Shown here one piece after another: positions 41,969-51,777 of a DNA stretch of 64,000 bases. A program made the translations under genes and the position numbers. Every line of letters begins with the position of its first letter. Positions within the stretch are counted from its first letter, which is position 1. The stretch comes from Parasphingorhabdus marina DSM 22363. Lineage in GTDB: Bacteria; Pseudomonadota; Alphaproteobacteria; Sphingomonadales; Sphingomonadaceae. Location: the NCBI RefSeq assembly GCF_900128895.1, contig NZ_FSQW01000001.1, positions 1,550,001 to 1,614,000 on the forward strand, read 5' to 3'. Under the pieces are notes generated by a model that ran no database searches, was not told the DNA's origin, and was given only the letters and a program-made list of their open reading frames with translations.

Positions 41969-43188
41969 TGCAACAGCGTGCGGCGGCAGATCAGGGGATG
42001 ATCGGGCTCTTCCCCTTTCGGCAGAGCCGGCAGTGTGAACACATGCGGCAAATGGGTCGCCTCCCGCCCGGCGCGCCGCTCCCGCTCGCCATTGACGACA
42101 GCGGCAAAGTCGAGGCAGGCGGTGGCGCTGCGCAGAAAATCGCTGTGACCATTCGCGCCCTTGCTCACCGCTGAAGTATCGATCACCGTCAGCCCGCTTT
42201 TCGCCGGCATCATGTCTGCGCCCGGCAGAACCGCATAGCAGCGGGCGGGCAGTCCCTTTTCTTCCAGCGCAGCCGCCCGAAAGGGATCGAAGCAATCGGG
42301 AGACCCGAGCCTGGGATAGCCGTGGATGCGATAGGAGAGATCCAGTGCGCGATCTTCTGCCGAGGTATAAACCGTGATTCGGCGGCCGGTTTTGATCCGT
42401 CGACCGGCCAGTGTCTCGGCTGCTATCTCGCGTTCGAAAAATTGCCGGTCAATATCCGGCGACGCCAGAATGATATTCGAAATGTTGCTTGAGTCCCGAC
42501 TGGCCGAATTCCGGTCGACATATTCCACCGCGGGAATGACCAGTCGCGCACCGAGCGAGTGCGAAATCAAAACGATTTCTCGTGTCCATGGCTGTTCGGC
42601 CAGTTTCATCAGGAAGCGCCGGAAATTGCGCTCGTCCCAGTACATGTTGGTCTCGTCGACAACATATTTCAGCAACTCACCCTGGGTTGGCCAGCTATAT
42701 TGAATGACCGGTCCGGTGAATCCGGTCAGCCGGGCAATCTGTGCCGTGTCCTCCGAGCTGATCCGAAAATTGTCCCGGAAACCATGGACATAGACCAGGG
42801 CCCGGCCCTCGCGATTGTCCATGATCCGGGACAGGTCGGTCCACCATTGCTGCTCGCCGGACAGCGACAGGGGGACAGGGGACTTGTCCGAACCCGTTTC
42901 GGCTTCTGTTTCCCGGGGATCGGCGAAGCGTCCGTAGCGCATCCGGTCGCCCCGATGGCGCGTCAGGAGGATGTCGCTTCCGCGGCAATCCGGCAGGCGA
43001 CTGGTGACAACAAAATAGCGGTGAGACGAAGTGGCGTTGCCGGTGGCGGGTGCGACATCACATCGCGGATCGGCGACCAGTTCAGAATGGCGGACATCGC
43101 CATAGTCCACCGGGGAAATGCAACCGGTGGCCAGCAAGGCCAGGCCCAGGCCGAGCAGGCGGAGGCGGGGAGGTCCCGCTCTCGTCAC
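41965..43188 (-). CDS. DUF900 alpha/beta hydrolase lipoprotein
   Basis: 407 residues. A signal peptide with a lipobox (LALLATGC) predicts a lipoprotein. The alpha/beta-hydrolase core shows YVHGFRDNFRI (oxyanion strand), QYSWPTQGELLKYV, and the nucleophile elbow SHSLGARLV; ASPDIDRQFF follows. DUF900 hydrolases have unknown substrates, and the anchor places this one at the cell envelope. It starts 25 bases after the stop of glpX and overlaps the UDG gene. Confidence 0.85.
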   Translation of the reverse strand: MTRAGPPRLRLLGLGLALLATGCISPVDYGDVRHSELVADPRCDVAPATGNATSSHRYFVVTSRLPDCRGSDILLTRHRGDRMRYGRFADPRETEAETGSDKSPVPLSLSGEQQWWTDLSRIMDNREGRALVYVHGFRDNFRISSEDTAQIARLTGFTGPVIQYSWPTQGELLKYVVDETNMYWDERNFRRFLMKLAEQPWTREIVLISHSLGARLVIPAVEYVDRNSASRDSSNISNIILASPDIDRQFFEREIAAETLAGRRIKTGRRITVYTSAEDRALDLSYRIHGYPRLGSPDCFDPFRAAALEEKGLPARCYAVLPGADMMPAKSGLTVIDTSAVSKGANGHSDFLRSATACLDFAAVVNGERERRAGREATHLPHVFTLPALPKGEEPDHPLICRRTLLQ

Positions 43189-43213
43189 GCCGCTACCTGG
43201 TCCGGGCTGGCGA

Positions 43214-44188
43214 TCATTTGGGGCGATGCTCGCTTTTCACCCATCGCACGGTGCCCGAAGAGGCCCGCATCACCACACTTTCCGTTGTCATCGTTCCGCC
43301 GCGCAGCTTTTTGACGCCTTGCAGAAGCGATCCTTCGGTGACGCCGGTTGCCGCAAAGATAACGTCGCCCTTTGCCAGCTCTTTCAGGTCATAGATCTTG
43401 TCGAGGTCTTCAATGCCCCATTTATGTGCCCGCTGCCGTTCGTCGTCGTTGCGGAATGTCAGGCGGCCCTTGAACTGTCCACCGACGCAGCGCAACGCGG
43501 CTGCCGCAAGCACGCCCTCCGGCGCACCGCCGCTGCCCATATACATGTCTACAGTGGTTTCCTCGTCAGTGGTCGCAATGACCCCGGCGACATCGCCGTC
43601 GGGGATCAGCATGATGCCACAGCCGATTTCGCGCAGCTCGGCGATGATTTTCTCATGCCGCGGCCGGTCGAGTACACAGACGATAATGTCCGAAGGCTGC
43701 ACGCCTTTTTCTTTCGCCACAGCGCTGACATTTTCGAGGACGGACTTGTTGAGATCGATGATATCGTCGGAATAGCCCGGACCCACAGCGAGCTTGTCCA
43801 TATAGACATCCGGCGCGTTGAGCAGGTTGCCCTTTTCCGCGATCGCCAGCACCGCCAGCGCGTTGGGGCCGGCCTTGGCCGTGATCGTGGTGCCCTCGAG
43901 CGGATCCAGCGCGATATCAATTTCCGGTGATTCCCCTTCGCAGCCGCAACCGACCTTTTCGCCAATGAACAGCATCGGCGCTTCGTCCCGCTCCCCTTCG
44001 CCAATCACGACAGTGCCGCAGATTTCGAGCGCGTTGAGCGCTTCGCGCATCGCTTCGACGGCCGCCGCATCGGCCGCTTTTTCGTCACCTCGGCCGATCA
44101 GATTGGCAGCAGAAATGGCTGCTGCTTCCGTAACGCGCACCATTTCCAGTACCAGTACGCGGTCGAGAATATCACTTGATTTGGGCAT
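43214..44188 (-). CDS. glpX: Class II fructose-1,6-bisphosphatase
   Basis: 324 residues from the ATG at 44188, with GAAGGA twelve bases upstream. GlpX marks: RVTEAAAISAANLIGRGDEKAAD at the start, GEGERDEAPMLFIGE, DPLEGTTITAKAGPNALA with the metal and phosphate-binding Asp and Gly, and DVAGVIATT. It removes the 1-phosphate of fructose bisphosphate in gluconeogenesis, with Mg2+ or Mn2+, in the cytosol. It follows hom in the same direction, the usual sphingomonad order. Confidence 0.95.
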   Translation of the reverse strand: MPKSSDILDRVLVLEMVRVTEAAAISAANLIGRGDEKAADAAAVEAMREALNALEICGTVVIGEGERDEAPMLFIGEKVGCGCEGESPEIDIALDPLEGTTITAKAGPNALAVLAIAEKGNLLNAPDVYMDKLAVGPGYSDDIIDLNKSVLENVSAVAKEKGVQPSDIIVCVLDRPRHEKIIAELREIGCGIMLIPDGDVAGVIATTDEETTVDMYMGSGGAPEGVLAAAALRCVGGQFKGRLTFRNDDERQRAHKWGIEDLDKIYDLKELAKGDVIFAATGVTEGSLLQGVKKLRGGTMTTESVVMRASSGTVRWVKSEHRPK

Positions 44189-44345
44189 CAGAATGTCTGG
44201 TCCTTCTTGCAAGGGTCTGAATTTGGAACTCTCGATAGGGGAGCCTTATTATAATGTCGAGAAGCCTTGTTCCGCTTTTGCCGATTTTGTGTCCCGGGTC
44301 CGGACAGGGCTCCCGGATCCCGGTGGACAGGCGAATATTCCGGAC

Positions 44346-45644
44346 CTAGTCCGCTTCGCTCAGCAGGTGCATGACCATCGGCGTGCCGTGAATGCTGCTG
44401 GAGCTGGAGAGCGTGGCCAGGCTTGCGCCGATATCGCTTTCCCGGCTGCTGTGGGTCACCATCGAGATCAGGACAGAGCCATCATCGGTTTTCTGGGTCT
44501 GGATCAGGCTTTCAATGGAAACACTGGCATCGCGCATGGCGGCAGTGATCTCCGCCAGGACGCCGGGCTTGTCGGCCACGACGAACCGGATGTAACTCTT
44601 GCCTTCGCGGTTACCGCTTTCGGCGCGGTCCGCCCTGGCCATGGTTTGCACCGGCATGGCGAAAACGGAGCCGCTGTCCCCGCGGGCGATGTCGATCAGA
44701 TCCGCCACCACCGCTGATGCCGTCGGGCCGTCGCCCGCCCCGGCACCCTGAAACATCAGGCGGCCGGAGAAATTGCCTTCCGCGACAACGGCGTTGGTCG
44801 ATCCGTCGATATGGGCGAGGGGATGGCTTTCCGGAACCAGATAGGGATTGACCCGCTGGAACAGCTTGCCATCGTTCAGGCGCGCCATGCCGAGCAGCCG
44901 GATCCGGTATCCCAGCGCCTTGGCCTGGCCAATATCCGCAGCCATGATGCTGCGGATCCCGGCCGTCTCGACCCCACCGAAGTCCAGCGCCTTGCCGAAG
45001 CTGAGCGCCGCGAGAATGGCGAGCTTGTGGGCTGCATCCACTCCGTCGATATCGAAGCCGGGATCGGCCTCGGCATAGCCGAGCTCCTGCGCTTTTTTGA
45101 GGACTTCCTCAAAGTCGCTGCCATGCTTTTCCATGGTGGAGAGGATGTAGTTGCAGGTGCCGTTGAGTATACCGTACACGCGGTCTATCCGGTTGGCGGC
45201 CGCGCCTTCGCGCAGACCCTTGATTACCGGAATCCCCCCGGCCACTGCTGCTTCATATTTCAGTGAAACCGATGCATTTTCCGCCAGCTCCGCGAGCTCC
45301 ATTCCGTGATGCGCGATCATCGCCTTGTTGGCCGTTACAAAGGACTTGCCGGCATTCAGACTGTCGCGTGCGAGCTCGAGCGCCGGCCCGTCGGAACCGC
45401 CAATCAGTTCGATGACACAATCCGCATCCGGTGTCCCGGCGAGCGCGCGGGCATCATCACACCAGGCGAAGTCGGAAAGATCCACACCGCGATCACGATT
45501 GCGGTCCCGGGCGGATACGGCCACAATCTCGAGCGGCCGGCCCGCGCGATCTGCAATCATCGCGGCATTTTCATTGATCAGCCGGATTACGCCAGTGCCA
45601 ACGGTCCCGAGACCGGCCATGGCGATGCGAAACGGGGTAGTCAT
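44346..45644 (-). CDS. hom: Homoserine dehydrogenase
   Basis: 432 residues, the size of the monofunctional enzyme with an ACT domain. GLGTVGTGVIRLI binds the cofactor; VTANKAMIAHHG and KYEAAVAGGIPVIK line the active site; NGTCNYILSTM and PGFDIDGVDAAHKLAILA are the family signatures. The C-terminal ACT domain (FVVADKPGVLAEITAAM) predicts feedback inhibition by threonine. It reduces aspartate semialdehyde to homoserine for threonine and methionine synthesis. Confidence 0.97.
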   Translation of the reverse strand: MTTPFRIAMAGLGTVGTGVIRLINENAAMIADRAGRPLEIVAVSARDRNRDRGVDLSDFAWCDDARALAGTPDADCVIELIGGSDGPALELARDSLNAGKSFVTANKAMIAHHGMELAELAENASVSLKYEAAVAGGIPVIKGLREGAAANRIDRVYGILNGTCNYILSTMEKHGSDFEEVLKKAQELGYAEADPGFDIDGVDAAHKLAILAALSFGKALDFGGVETAGIRSIMAADIGQAKALGYRIRLLGMARLNDGKLFQRVNPYLVPESHPLAHIDGSTNAVVAEGNFSGRLMFQGAGAGDGPTASAVVADLIDIARGDSGSVFAMPVQTMARADRAESGNREGKSYIRFVVADKPGVLAEITAAMRDASVSIESLIQTQKTDDGSVLISMVTHSSRESDIGASLATLSSSSSIHGTPMVMHLLSEAD

Positions 45645-45776
45645 AATATCATCCTGACAAAGCGGAAAACGGAACGGCGGGCATGCCCGGCCGGACAGGG
45701 TGACGGGCGGTACGTTTCATAACGTCACAGGTTCATAATGCCAGATGAAATCCGCACCGGCCGGAGCGGCTGCTGA

Positions 45777-46625
45777 TCAGTTCCGGACGGATGCCGGGCG
45801 TGACCGGGGACAATTGCCGAGATCCTGGATCACCAGGCGATAGTCCAGCCGCGCCTGATTGGCTTCGGACGGCGAAACCCCGTTGAGGACGTCGTCGGGC
45901 AGATCCCGCGGAAGGAAACAGGCCAGACGATACCACAAGAGTGAATTCCGGACCGGGGCCTGGGCCGCTTCGTCGACAATTTCACTGAGAGAAACCGCCC
46001 AGCGCTTTTTCTGCCCGGACCGGCTCAGGATCGTAATCGAAAGGGGTTGATCGTTTTCTGATTCCAGAAAGATCTGGGTTTCGCCTTCACCGATAATTGT
46101 TCCGGGCACGTGAAAGGCGCTTCCGATTCGCGTGATGGCCGGCGGGGCATCCCGGGACACGATTTCCCGGACCAGCTGCCGGGTCCGGGCGTCCCGTGCG
46201 GGGTTCCATTCTATCTGTGCGTCCGGTGCAACCAGCTGGATATCCTGCGGATTTCCGGGAACCCGGCGACCAAAAACCAGCATTTCGCGTTTCTTCAATT
46301 TGGGCGTTCGGCCGCGTGCGTCCATCGGGACGTCCACGATATAGCGAATCGTATCGCCAATGCCTCCCCGGCCCCGAATCAATGCATTTACTGATCCGAT
46401 AATATAGAATCGCCGGGTTCCGGCAGGGGCATCCAGCGCCCGTTCCGGGTCGACTTTAATCGCTCTGTTAACTGTTATGTGCGCAATGACCGGCGCATCG
46501 ACGGCGAGGTCCGCCACATCGGCATATTGCAATGGATCTGCCCGCGGAACATCCTGCGAAAAGGCCGGAATTTCAGCAGTTAAGGCAGCTGCAAATACGA
46601 GTGAAACGACGTTGAGACGGAGCAT
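45777..46625 (-). CDS. Secreted conserved protein of unknown function
   Basis: 282 residues from the ATG at 46625. A Sec signal peptide (MLRLNVVSLVFAAALTAEIPAFS) predicts export. The mature protein is mostly beta and reads like the exported, sphingomonad-specific proteins that follow cell-envelope genes; I know no function. Landmarks are a DLAVDAPVIAHITVNRA strand, RRFYIIGSVNALIRG, and a WNPARDARTRQLV helix. The frame is open to 46820, where there is no start signal. It diverges from tonB. Confidence 0.75.
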   Translation of the reverse strand: MLRLNVVSLVFAAALTAEIPAFSQDVPRADPLQYADVADLAVDAPVIAHITVNRAIKVDPERALDAPAGTRRFYIIGSVNALIRGRGGIGDTIRYIVDVPMDARGRTPKLKKREMLVFGRRVPGNPQDIQLVAPDAQIEWNPARDARTRQLVREIVSRDAPPAITRIGSAFHVPGTIIGEGETQIFLESENDQPLSITILSRSGQKKRWAVSLSEIVDEAAQAPVRNSLLWYRLACFLPRDLPDDVLNGVSPSEANQARLDYRLVIQDLGNCPRSRPASVRN

Positions 46626-46889
46626 TTTTTTCCAGACTAAATGGCAATTTCGCGGTCCCTGATAATACCTATCTTGTGTTTTTGACAGGTTAATCAATGC
46701 TGAATTAACAAACCGATTGCCTGTGTCCTTCTCCCGCGTTAAAACATCTTTAAGGCGGCTTTCACTCGAACGAAAAGCTGTCATGGGGAATCTGGGATCG
46801 CATTGGTTTGCAAGCCACATGTCCTTTCTGGGATCGTCCTTTCGGGGATGATTTGCGTTCCTGGGGAAGAAAAGGAGTTACATTTCTGA

Positions 46890-47546
46890 ATGGCTTATGC
46901 TGACCAACAGATGAGTTCCAGCAAGATCGTATCGATCGCGCTTGTGATACTCATCCACGTGTTGTTTGGATATGCTCTGGTCACCGGCCTGGCCTATAAT
47001 GCGGTCAAAAAAGTGGCAGAAGAGCTCGACATGATCGATATCCAGGAAGAGGAACCGCCGGAAGAACCGGAGGAACCACCTCCACCGCCACCAGAACAGC
47101 CGATTGAGCCGCCACCAGTGGTGACGCCTCCGCCAATCGTGACGCCACCAGCGGCACCACGGCCGGTTATCCAGCAAACACCAATCGCGCCGCCTGCGCC
47201 GCCACCGGTCGTTGCTGCACCACCTGCACCTCCGCCACCTCCCCCGCCTCAGCGGGCGACTCCGGAGCCACGTGGAAACCCGGGTCGATGGGCGAACCAG
47301 AATGACTATCCGTCACGTGCTTTGCGTGAGGAACGGGAAGGCACCACGAGTTTCCGTGTGACTGTGAACGCAAGAGGTCGTGTGGCGGATTGCCAGATTA
47401 CCGGTTCCAGCGGTCATGCTGACCTTGATGCAGCCACCTGCAAAAACATCACGCGTCGGGCACGTTTCCGTCCGGCACTTGACAGTCAAGGTAACCCGGT
47501 GGCCGGAACATGGTCGAGCCGTATTCGCTGGGAAATGCCCAGATAA
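46890..47546 (+). CDS. tonB: TonB-family energy transducer
   Basis: 218 residues. One N-terminal membrane anchor (KIVSIALVILIHVLFGYALV), then a long acidic-proline linker rich in PPEEP, PPPPP and PPAPP units (about 55-125) that spans the periplasm, and a C-terminal TonB domain with DYPSRALREEREGTTSFRVTV and a closing AGTWSSRIRWEMP. It couples the inner-membrane ExbBD motor to outer-membrane receptors such as the one at 17265. It heads the tonB-exbB-exbD-exbD operon. Confidence 0.95.
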   Translation: MAYADQQMSSSKIVSIALVILIHVLFGYALVTGLAYNAVKKVAEELDMIDIQEEEPPEEPEEPPPPPPEQPIEPPPVVTPPPIVTPPAAPRPVIQQTPIAPPAPPPVVAAPPAPPPPPPPQRATPEPRGNPGRWANQNDYPSRALREEREGTTSFRVTVNARGRVADCQITGSSGHADLDAATCKNITRRARFRPALDSQGNPVAGTWSSRIRWEMPR

Positions 47547-47629
47547 TCGAAATTATTGACGGACCGGATATGATCCGGTCCGTCATCACTCTAAATTTGA
47601 AATAATCCTATCCTGAGGGGAATGTTAAA

Positions 47630-48379
47630 ATGTTGATTGAAATTCTTGCTGCAGCACCACCGCAGAACTCGTTTGGTTTCATGGAAGCCATGGAACAGGG
47701 CGGCGTCATTGCCTGGTTTACGCTTGGCGTACTGGTCATCATGTCCGTTTCGTCCTTCTATATCCTGTTTTCGAAACTGTTTGAACAGAACAAGGTGATG
47801 AAACAGGGTCAGGCTGCCAGCCAGCAGTTCTGGCGGGCCGGAAGCCTTCGTGAAGGAGCTTCCAAGCTGGAGAAAAACTCCGCTTATCGCCAGATCGTCG
47901 ACGACGCGATCAAGGCCGAAGAAGATCATGGCAAACTGACCGATCCGGTTGAAGCGCATGACTGGGTTCACGGCAACATTCAGCGTTCGCAGGACCTGAT
48001 CAACTCCAAGCTGGCCACCGGCCTGCCATGGCTCGCAACGGTGGGCGCAACGTCACCGTTTATCGGTCTGTTCGGTACGGTTATCGGTATTTACCGCGCA
48101 CTGATCAAAATCGGTATCGCTGGTCAGGCATCGATTGATGCTGTTGCCGGTCCGGTTGGTGAGGCGCTGATCATGACCGCACTGGGTCTTGGTGTAGCTG
48201 TTCCTGCCGTGCTTGCCTATAACTGGCTGCAGGGACGCAACAAGCGTATCGCGGAAAACCTGAGCGGTTTTGCCAATGATGTGCTGGGCTACATTGCATC
48301 GGACGGCGGCGTGAAGCCCGTTACGGCCGCTGCTGCGAAACCGGCTGCTGCTGCCAAGCCGGCTGCCGCGAAGAAATAA
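47630..48379 (+). CDS. exbB: MotA/TolQ/ExbB proton-channel protein
   Basis: 249 residues. The first membrane segment is VIAWFTLGVLVIMSVSSFYI; two more follow near ATGLPWLATVGATSPFIGLFGTV and ALIMTALGLGVAVPAVLAYN, with the conserved ExbB core between. The C-terminus is a short Ala/Lys/Pro-rich tail. It forms the proton channel that drives TonB. It lies 83 bases after tonB and 115 bases before exbD. Confidence 0.95.
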   Translation: MLIEILAAAPPQNSFGFMEAMEQGGVIAWFTLGVLVIMSVSSFYILFSKLFEQNKVMKQGQAASQQFWRAGSLREGASKLEKNSAYRQIVDDAIKAEEDHGKLTDPVEAHDWVHGNIQRSQDLINSKLATGLPWLATVGATSPFIGLFGTVIGIYRALIKIGIAGQASIDAVAGPVGEALIMTALGLGVAVPAVLAYNWLQGRNKRIAENLSGFANDVLGYIASDGGVKPVTAAAAKPAAAAKPAAAKK

Positions 48380-48494
48380 TTCGACGGCCGGACCGCGGGC
48401 CGGGCAGCGATGCCCCGTTTCCGGTCCGGCCGACGAACCTCCCGGCGGGACAAGTGACCCGTCAGGTTTTGTTTAACTGAGAGGATAATTTCCC

Positions 48495-49013
48495 ATGGCA
48501 ATGAATGTTGGAGGTGGTGGAGAAGACACCCCCGTATCAGACATTAATACGACGCCACTGGTGGACGTTATGCTGGTTTTGCTGATCATCTTTCTGATCG
48601 CGGTTCCGGTCGTGATTCAGACTGTTGAAATGACGCTGCCGGTTTTGCCATTCGAGCCCACGACAACGAAGCGTGAGAATGTGCTGCTGGCTGTGACTAC
48701 CACTGACGCTGCAGGTCGGGATCCTGGTGATCCGGAATATGCCGGGGCCAATCCCGGCGGCACTTGCCGGATCTACTGGAATACGACACCGGTGGATTCA
48801 AATGACCTGGTGGAACGGGCGGTGAAACAGCTGGAAGACCAGATCGAGGTTTTCGGTGGCGTGGAAAACATGACCCCGGAAGACATGCCCGAAGTGCATA
48901 TCCGCGGTGATATCAACACGCCGTACAAATGCATTGGTGGTGCGATCTATTCGATGCAACGGGCCGGCTTCGCCAAGGTTGGCTTCCTGTCGACCCCGAT
49001 CGCAGTAGAATAG
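48495..49013 (+). CDS. exbD: ExbD/TolR-family protein, first copy
   Basis: 172 residues. The N-terminus has the ExbD signature INTTPLVDVMLVLLIIFLIA, where the Asp in the membrane helix carries protons. A periplasmic domain with one long insert (PTTTKRENVLLAVTTTDAAG onward) and a Cys pair follows. It is longer than the next copy. Both copies pair with ExbB in the same operon. Confidence 0.94.
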   Translation: MAMNVGGGGEDTPVSDINTTPLVDVMLVLLIIFLIAVPVVIQTVEMTLPVLPFEPTTTKRENVLLAVTTTDAAGRDPGDPEYAGANPGGTCRIYWNTTPVDSNDLVERAVKQLEDQIEVFGGVENMTPEDMPEVHIRGDINTPYKCIGGAIYSMQRAGFAKVGFLSTPIAVE

Positions 49014-49055
49014 TCGCTTCGCGCGGACGTTTTTGAAGTTTAAGGAGAAACGCAA

Positions 49056-49508
49056 ATGGCAATGAGTGGCGGCAAGGATGATGGCACGCCGATGATGGAA
49101 ATGAACACGACGCCGTTGATCGACGTCCTGCTCGTTCTGCTCATCATGTTCATCATCACCATTCCGATCCAGACCCACGCAGTGAAGCTGGACCTGCCGG
49201 TAGACAGCCAGGATCCGCCTCCGCCTGATCAGATCGATCCGGTGAAGAACCGGCTCGGTATCACGGCAACCAACGAGCTGGTATGGAATGACACCCCGGT
49301 GACTCTGAATCAGGTTACTCAGTATCTGGCGCAAACCAAATCGATGGTGCCGGAGCCCGAGTTGCAATTCCAGCCTGATCCGATCTCGGCTTATTTGCAT
49401 GTCGACCGGGTGCTGGCCGTGATCAAGGACAGCGGCGTGTCGAAATTCGGCTTTGTTGGCAACGAACAATATGGCCAGTTCGGCAAGGCCGACCGGATGC
49501 CCAACTGA
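49056..49508 (+). CDS. exbD: ExbD/TolR-family protein, second copy
   Basis: 150 residues. MEMNTTPLIDVLLVLLIMF at the N-terminus is the same membrane helix with its Asp; the periplasmic part is shorter and lacks cysteines. Two unequal ExbD genes after exbB are usual in sphingomonads and xanthomonads and may form a mixed stoichiometric motor. A strong terminator follows. Confidence 0.94.
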   Translation: MAMSGGKDDGTPMMEMNTTPLIDVLLVLLIMFIITIPIQTHAVKLDLPVDSQDPPPPDQIDPVKNRLGITATNELVWNDTPVTLNQVTQYLAQTKSMVPEPELQFQPDPISAYLHVDRVLAVIKDSGVSKFGFVGNEQYGQFGKADRMPN

Positions 49509-49531
49509 ACCGGGCTATGAGAATGATATCG

Positions 49532-49563
49532 AAAAGGGCGGTGGCAACACCGCCCTTTTTTTT
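49532..49563 (+). terminator. Intrinsic terminator of the tonB-exbB-exbD-exbD operon
   Basis: A 12-base-pair stem (AAAAGGGCGGTG / CACCGCCCTTTT) with loop GCAA, closed by a run of eight T. It begins 24 bases after the second exbD stop. Confidence 0.95.
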
Positions 49564-49678
49564 GCCCGTTTCCCGGTGGACCTGTCATGAGACCGCTGCC
49601 AGCCCTTGCTGGCAGTCAGTCAGGGTGTCGCTTCCATCGGCAGCGGACTGGGCCTTCACCTGAGGTGCAAGATCGCCG

Positions 49679-51508
49679 TCAGGCGCTGATTTTCGGCTGC
49701 GACCGTTCCCCGTTGTTGAACTGCAGTTCGGCGAGACGGGCGTAGAGACCATTGCGGGCAATCAGACTGTCATGATCGCCCTGCTCGACAATCTTGCCCT
49801 CGTCCATCACGATGATGCGGTTGGCGGACCGGATCGTTGCCAGACGGTGGGCGATGACGATGGTGGTCCGGTTGGCCATCAGCTTGTCGAGCGCATCCTG
49901 GACCAGTTTCTCGCTTTCCGCATCCAGCGCCGAGGTGGCTTCATCGAGGAGCAGGATGGGCGTGTTGCGGAGCAGTGCCCGCGCGATCGACACGCGCTGG
50001 CGCTGGCCCCCGGAAAGCCGGGTTCCGGATTCTCCCATGTAACTGTCCAGCCCGTCCGGCAATTCGCGGAGGAATTGCTCGGCATTGGCGGCGCGGGCGG
50101 CTTCCCAGATCTCTTCGTCGGTCGCGTCCCACTGGCCATAGCGCAGATTGTCGCGTGCCGTGGCGGCAAACAGCACCGTGTCCTGTGGCACCAGAGCCAT
50201 CCGCTCGCGAATATCCGCGGGATCTGCAGAAGGCAGGGCAACCCCGTCAATACGCACGCTCCCCGACTGCGGATCATAAAAGCGCTGGGCGAGCTGGAAC
50301 AGCGTGGACTTGCCGGCTCCGGAGGGACCGACAACCGCCACTGTTTCGCCCGGCAGGACCTTGAGGGAAAAGCTTTTGAGTGCCGCAGTCTCCGTTCGCG
50401 TCGGGTAGGCAAAGGTGACATTGTCGAACGAGATCTGGCCGCGCGGGGGAACGGGCAGGGCAATCGGGGATTTCGGCGCGGCAATGCCGGGTTCCGCCGC
50501 CAGCAGTTCCGCCAGCCGCCCGGCGGCGCCAGCGCCACGCAGCAGGTCGCCATAGACTTCGGTCAGCGCACCAAATGCGCCGGCCACCAGTCCGCCGGTC
50601 AGGACGAAAAAGGCGATTGTACCGCCGGATATCGTGCCTTCGGCCACACCGATCGCGCCGCGCCACATCAGCATGGTGATGCCGGTAAAAACCAGCCCGA
50701 TGATGATCGCTGTCAGCGTGGCCCGAAGCCGGATCCGTCGCTTGGCGGTGTCAAAAGTGCTTTCCACCGATCCCTGAAACCGGCGATGCTCGCGATCTTC
50801 CTGCCCAAAGGCCTGGACAATCTTCATTGCACCCAGAGTCTCGGCGACCATGGCCCCGACATCCGCGACGCGGTCCTGGCTGGATCGGGACACATTGGTC
50901 AGCTTGCGGCCGATATAGACGATCGGCAGGACAATGACCGGAATGGCGATCAGCAATCCGGCGGTCAGCTTCGGTGCGAGGATGAACAGGATGATGATGC
51001 CCCCGACGCCGGTCACGACATTGCGTGTGGCTACCGAAACCGTGGTTCCCAGTATCTGCTCGATCACGGCGGTGTCAGCGGTCATGCGAGAGGCGATTTC
51101 CGATGGGCGGTTTTCTTCGAAAAAGCTCGGCGCCATGCGCAGGAGATTGCGTTGCACCGCCAGGCGGATGTCGGCTACCACCCGCTCGCCAAGCCAGCTG
51201 AAGAAATAGAAGCGGCAAGCGGTAGCGACAGCAAGAACCGCAACAACCATCAGCAGCTGCTGAAAATAGGGCGCGATATCGGTGCCATTGGCGGCAAAGC
51301 CTTCATCAATAATGTTCTTGAAGCCCCAGGGAATCGCCAGTGTCGACATCGATGCGACAAACAGCGCAATCACCGCAAATGTGATTTGCTTCGGGTAACC
51401 GATCGCCCGGTCCCAGATCATCCGCAGATTTCCGATCTTGCCCTTGGGTGGCTCTTCGGACGCACGGGTTTCGGAATTGGCCGTTGCCGGTTGTGACTCA
51501 TCGCTCAT
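49679..51508 (-). CDS. ABC exporter, fused membrane and ATPase domains
   Basis: 609 residues from the ATG at 51508 (MSDESQPATAN); the frame to 51694 has no family signal. Residues 30-330 form six membrane helices of the ABC exporter type, with TADTAVIEQILGTTVSVATRNV in the intracellular loop. The nucleotide-binding domain has Walker A GPSGAGKST, signature LSGGQRQRV, Walker B ILLLDEATSALD and the AHRLATI switch. It works as a homodimer, exporting a lipid, drug or peptide; the family (MsbA / LmrA-like) does not fix the cargo. Confidence 0.93.
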   Translation of the reverse strand: MSDESQPATANSETRASEEPPKGKIGNLRMIWDRAIGYPKQITFAVIALFVASMSTLAIPWGFKNIIDEGFAANGTDIAPYFQQLLMVVAVLAVATACRFYFFSWLGERVVADIRLAVQRNLLRMAPSFFEENRPSEIASRMTADTAVIEQILGTTVSVATRNVVTGVGGIIILFILAPKLTAGLLIAIPVIVLPIVYIGRKLTNVSRSSQDRVADVGAMVAETLGAMKIVQAFGQEDREHRRFQGSVESTFDTAKRRIRLRATLTAIIIGLVFTGITMLMWRGAIGVAEGTISGGTIAFFVLTGGLVAGAFGALTEVYGDLLRGAGAAGRLAELLAAEPGIAAPKSPIALPVPPRGQISFDNVTFAYPTRTETAALKSFSLKVLPGETVAVVGPSGAGKSTLFQLAQRFYDPQSGSVRIDGVALPSADPADIRERMALVPQDTVLFAATARDNLRYGQWDATDEEIWEAARAANAEQFLRELPDGLDSYMGESGTRLSGGQRQRVSIARALLRNTPILLLDEATSALDAESEKLVQDALDKLMANRTTIVIAHRLATIRSANRIIVMDEGKIVEQGDHDSLIARNGLYARLAELQFNNGERSQPKISA

Positions 51509-51777
51509 GGAGATGGCCTGTAGCAGCCCCGCGAAGGCCTCACAATGGCGATGGGCGATGGCGGTGCGGCAAGCAGAAACAACATGAGATACAGATGGGG
51601 ATTCTTTGGGAATAACCAAGTGCGGGTGATGCAACAGCCCGGTGTATCCCTGTTCGAAAGTCCCGATTTCCAACATGGTGAACCGGCTGGTCAAATCCGG
51701 CAGGATTGCCTACATACGTCGCAATTCTGGCGTTTGTCGGCCATGATTCGGCAAATGCGACGATATGGGGATTGTGA

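Noticed and set aside
47041-47270. Repeat region in tonB
   Set aside because: The CCACC-rich repeat is the coding of the Pro-rich linker of TonB, not an independent repeat element.
49772-51496. 574-residue open frame on the plus strand
   Set aside because: Antisense to the ABC exporter with complete Walker and signature motifs; it has no recognisable domain.
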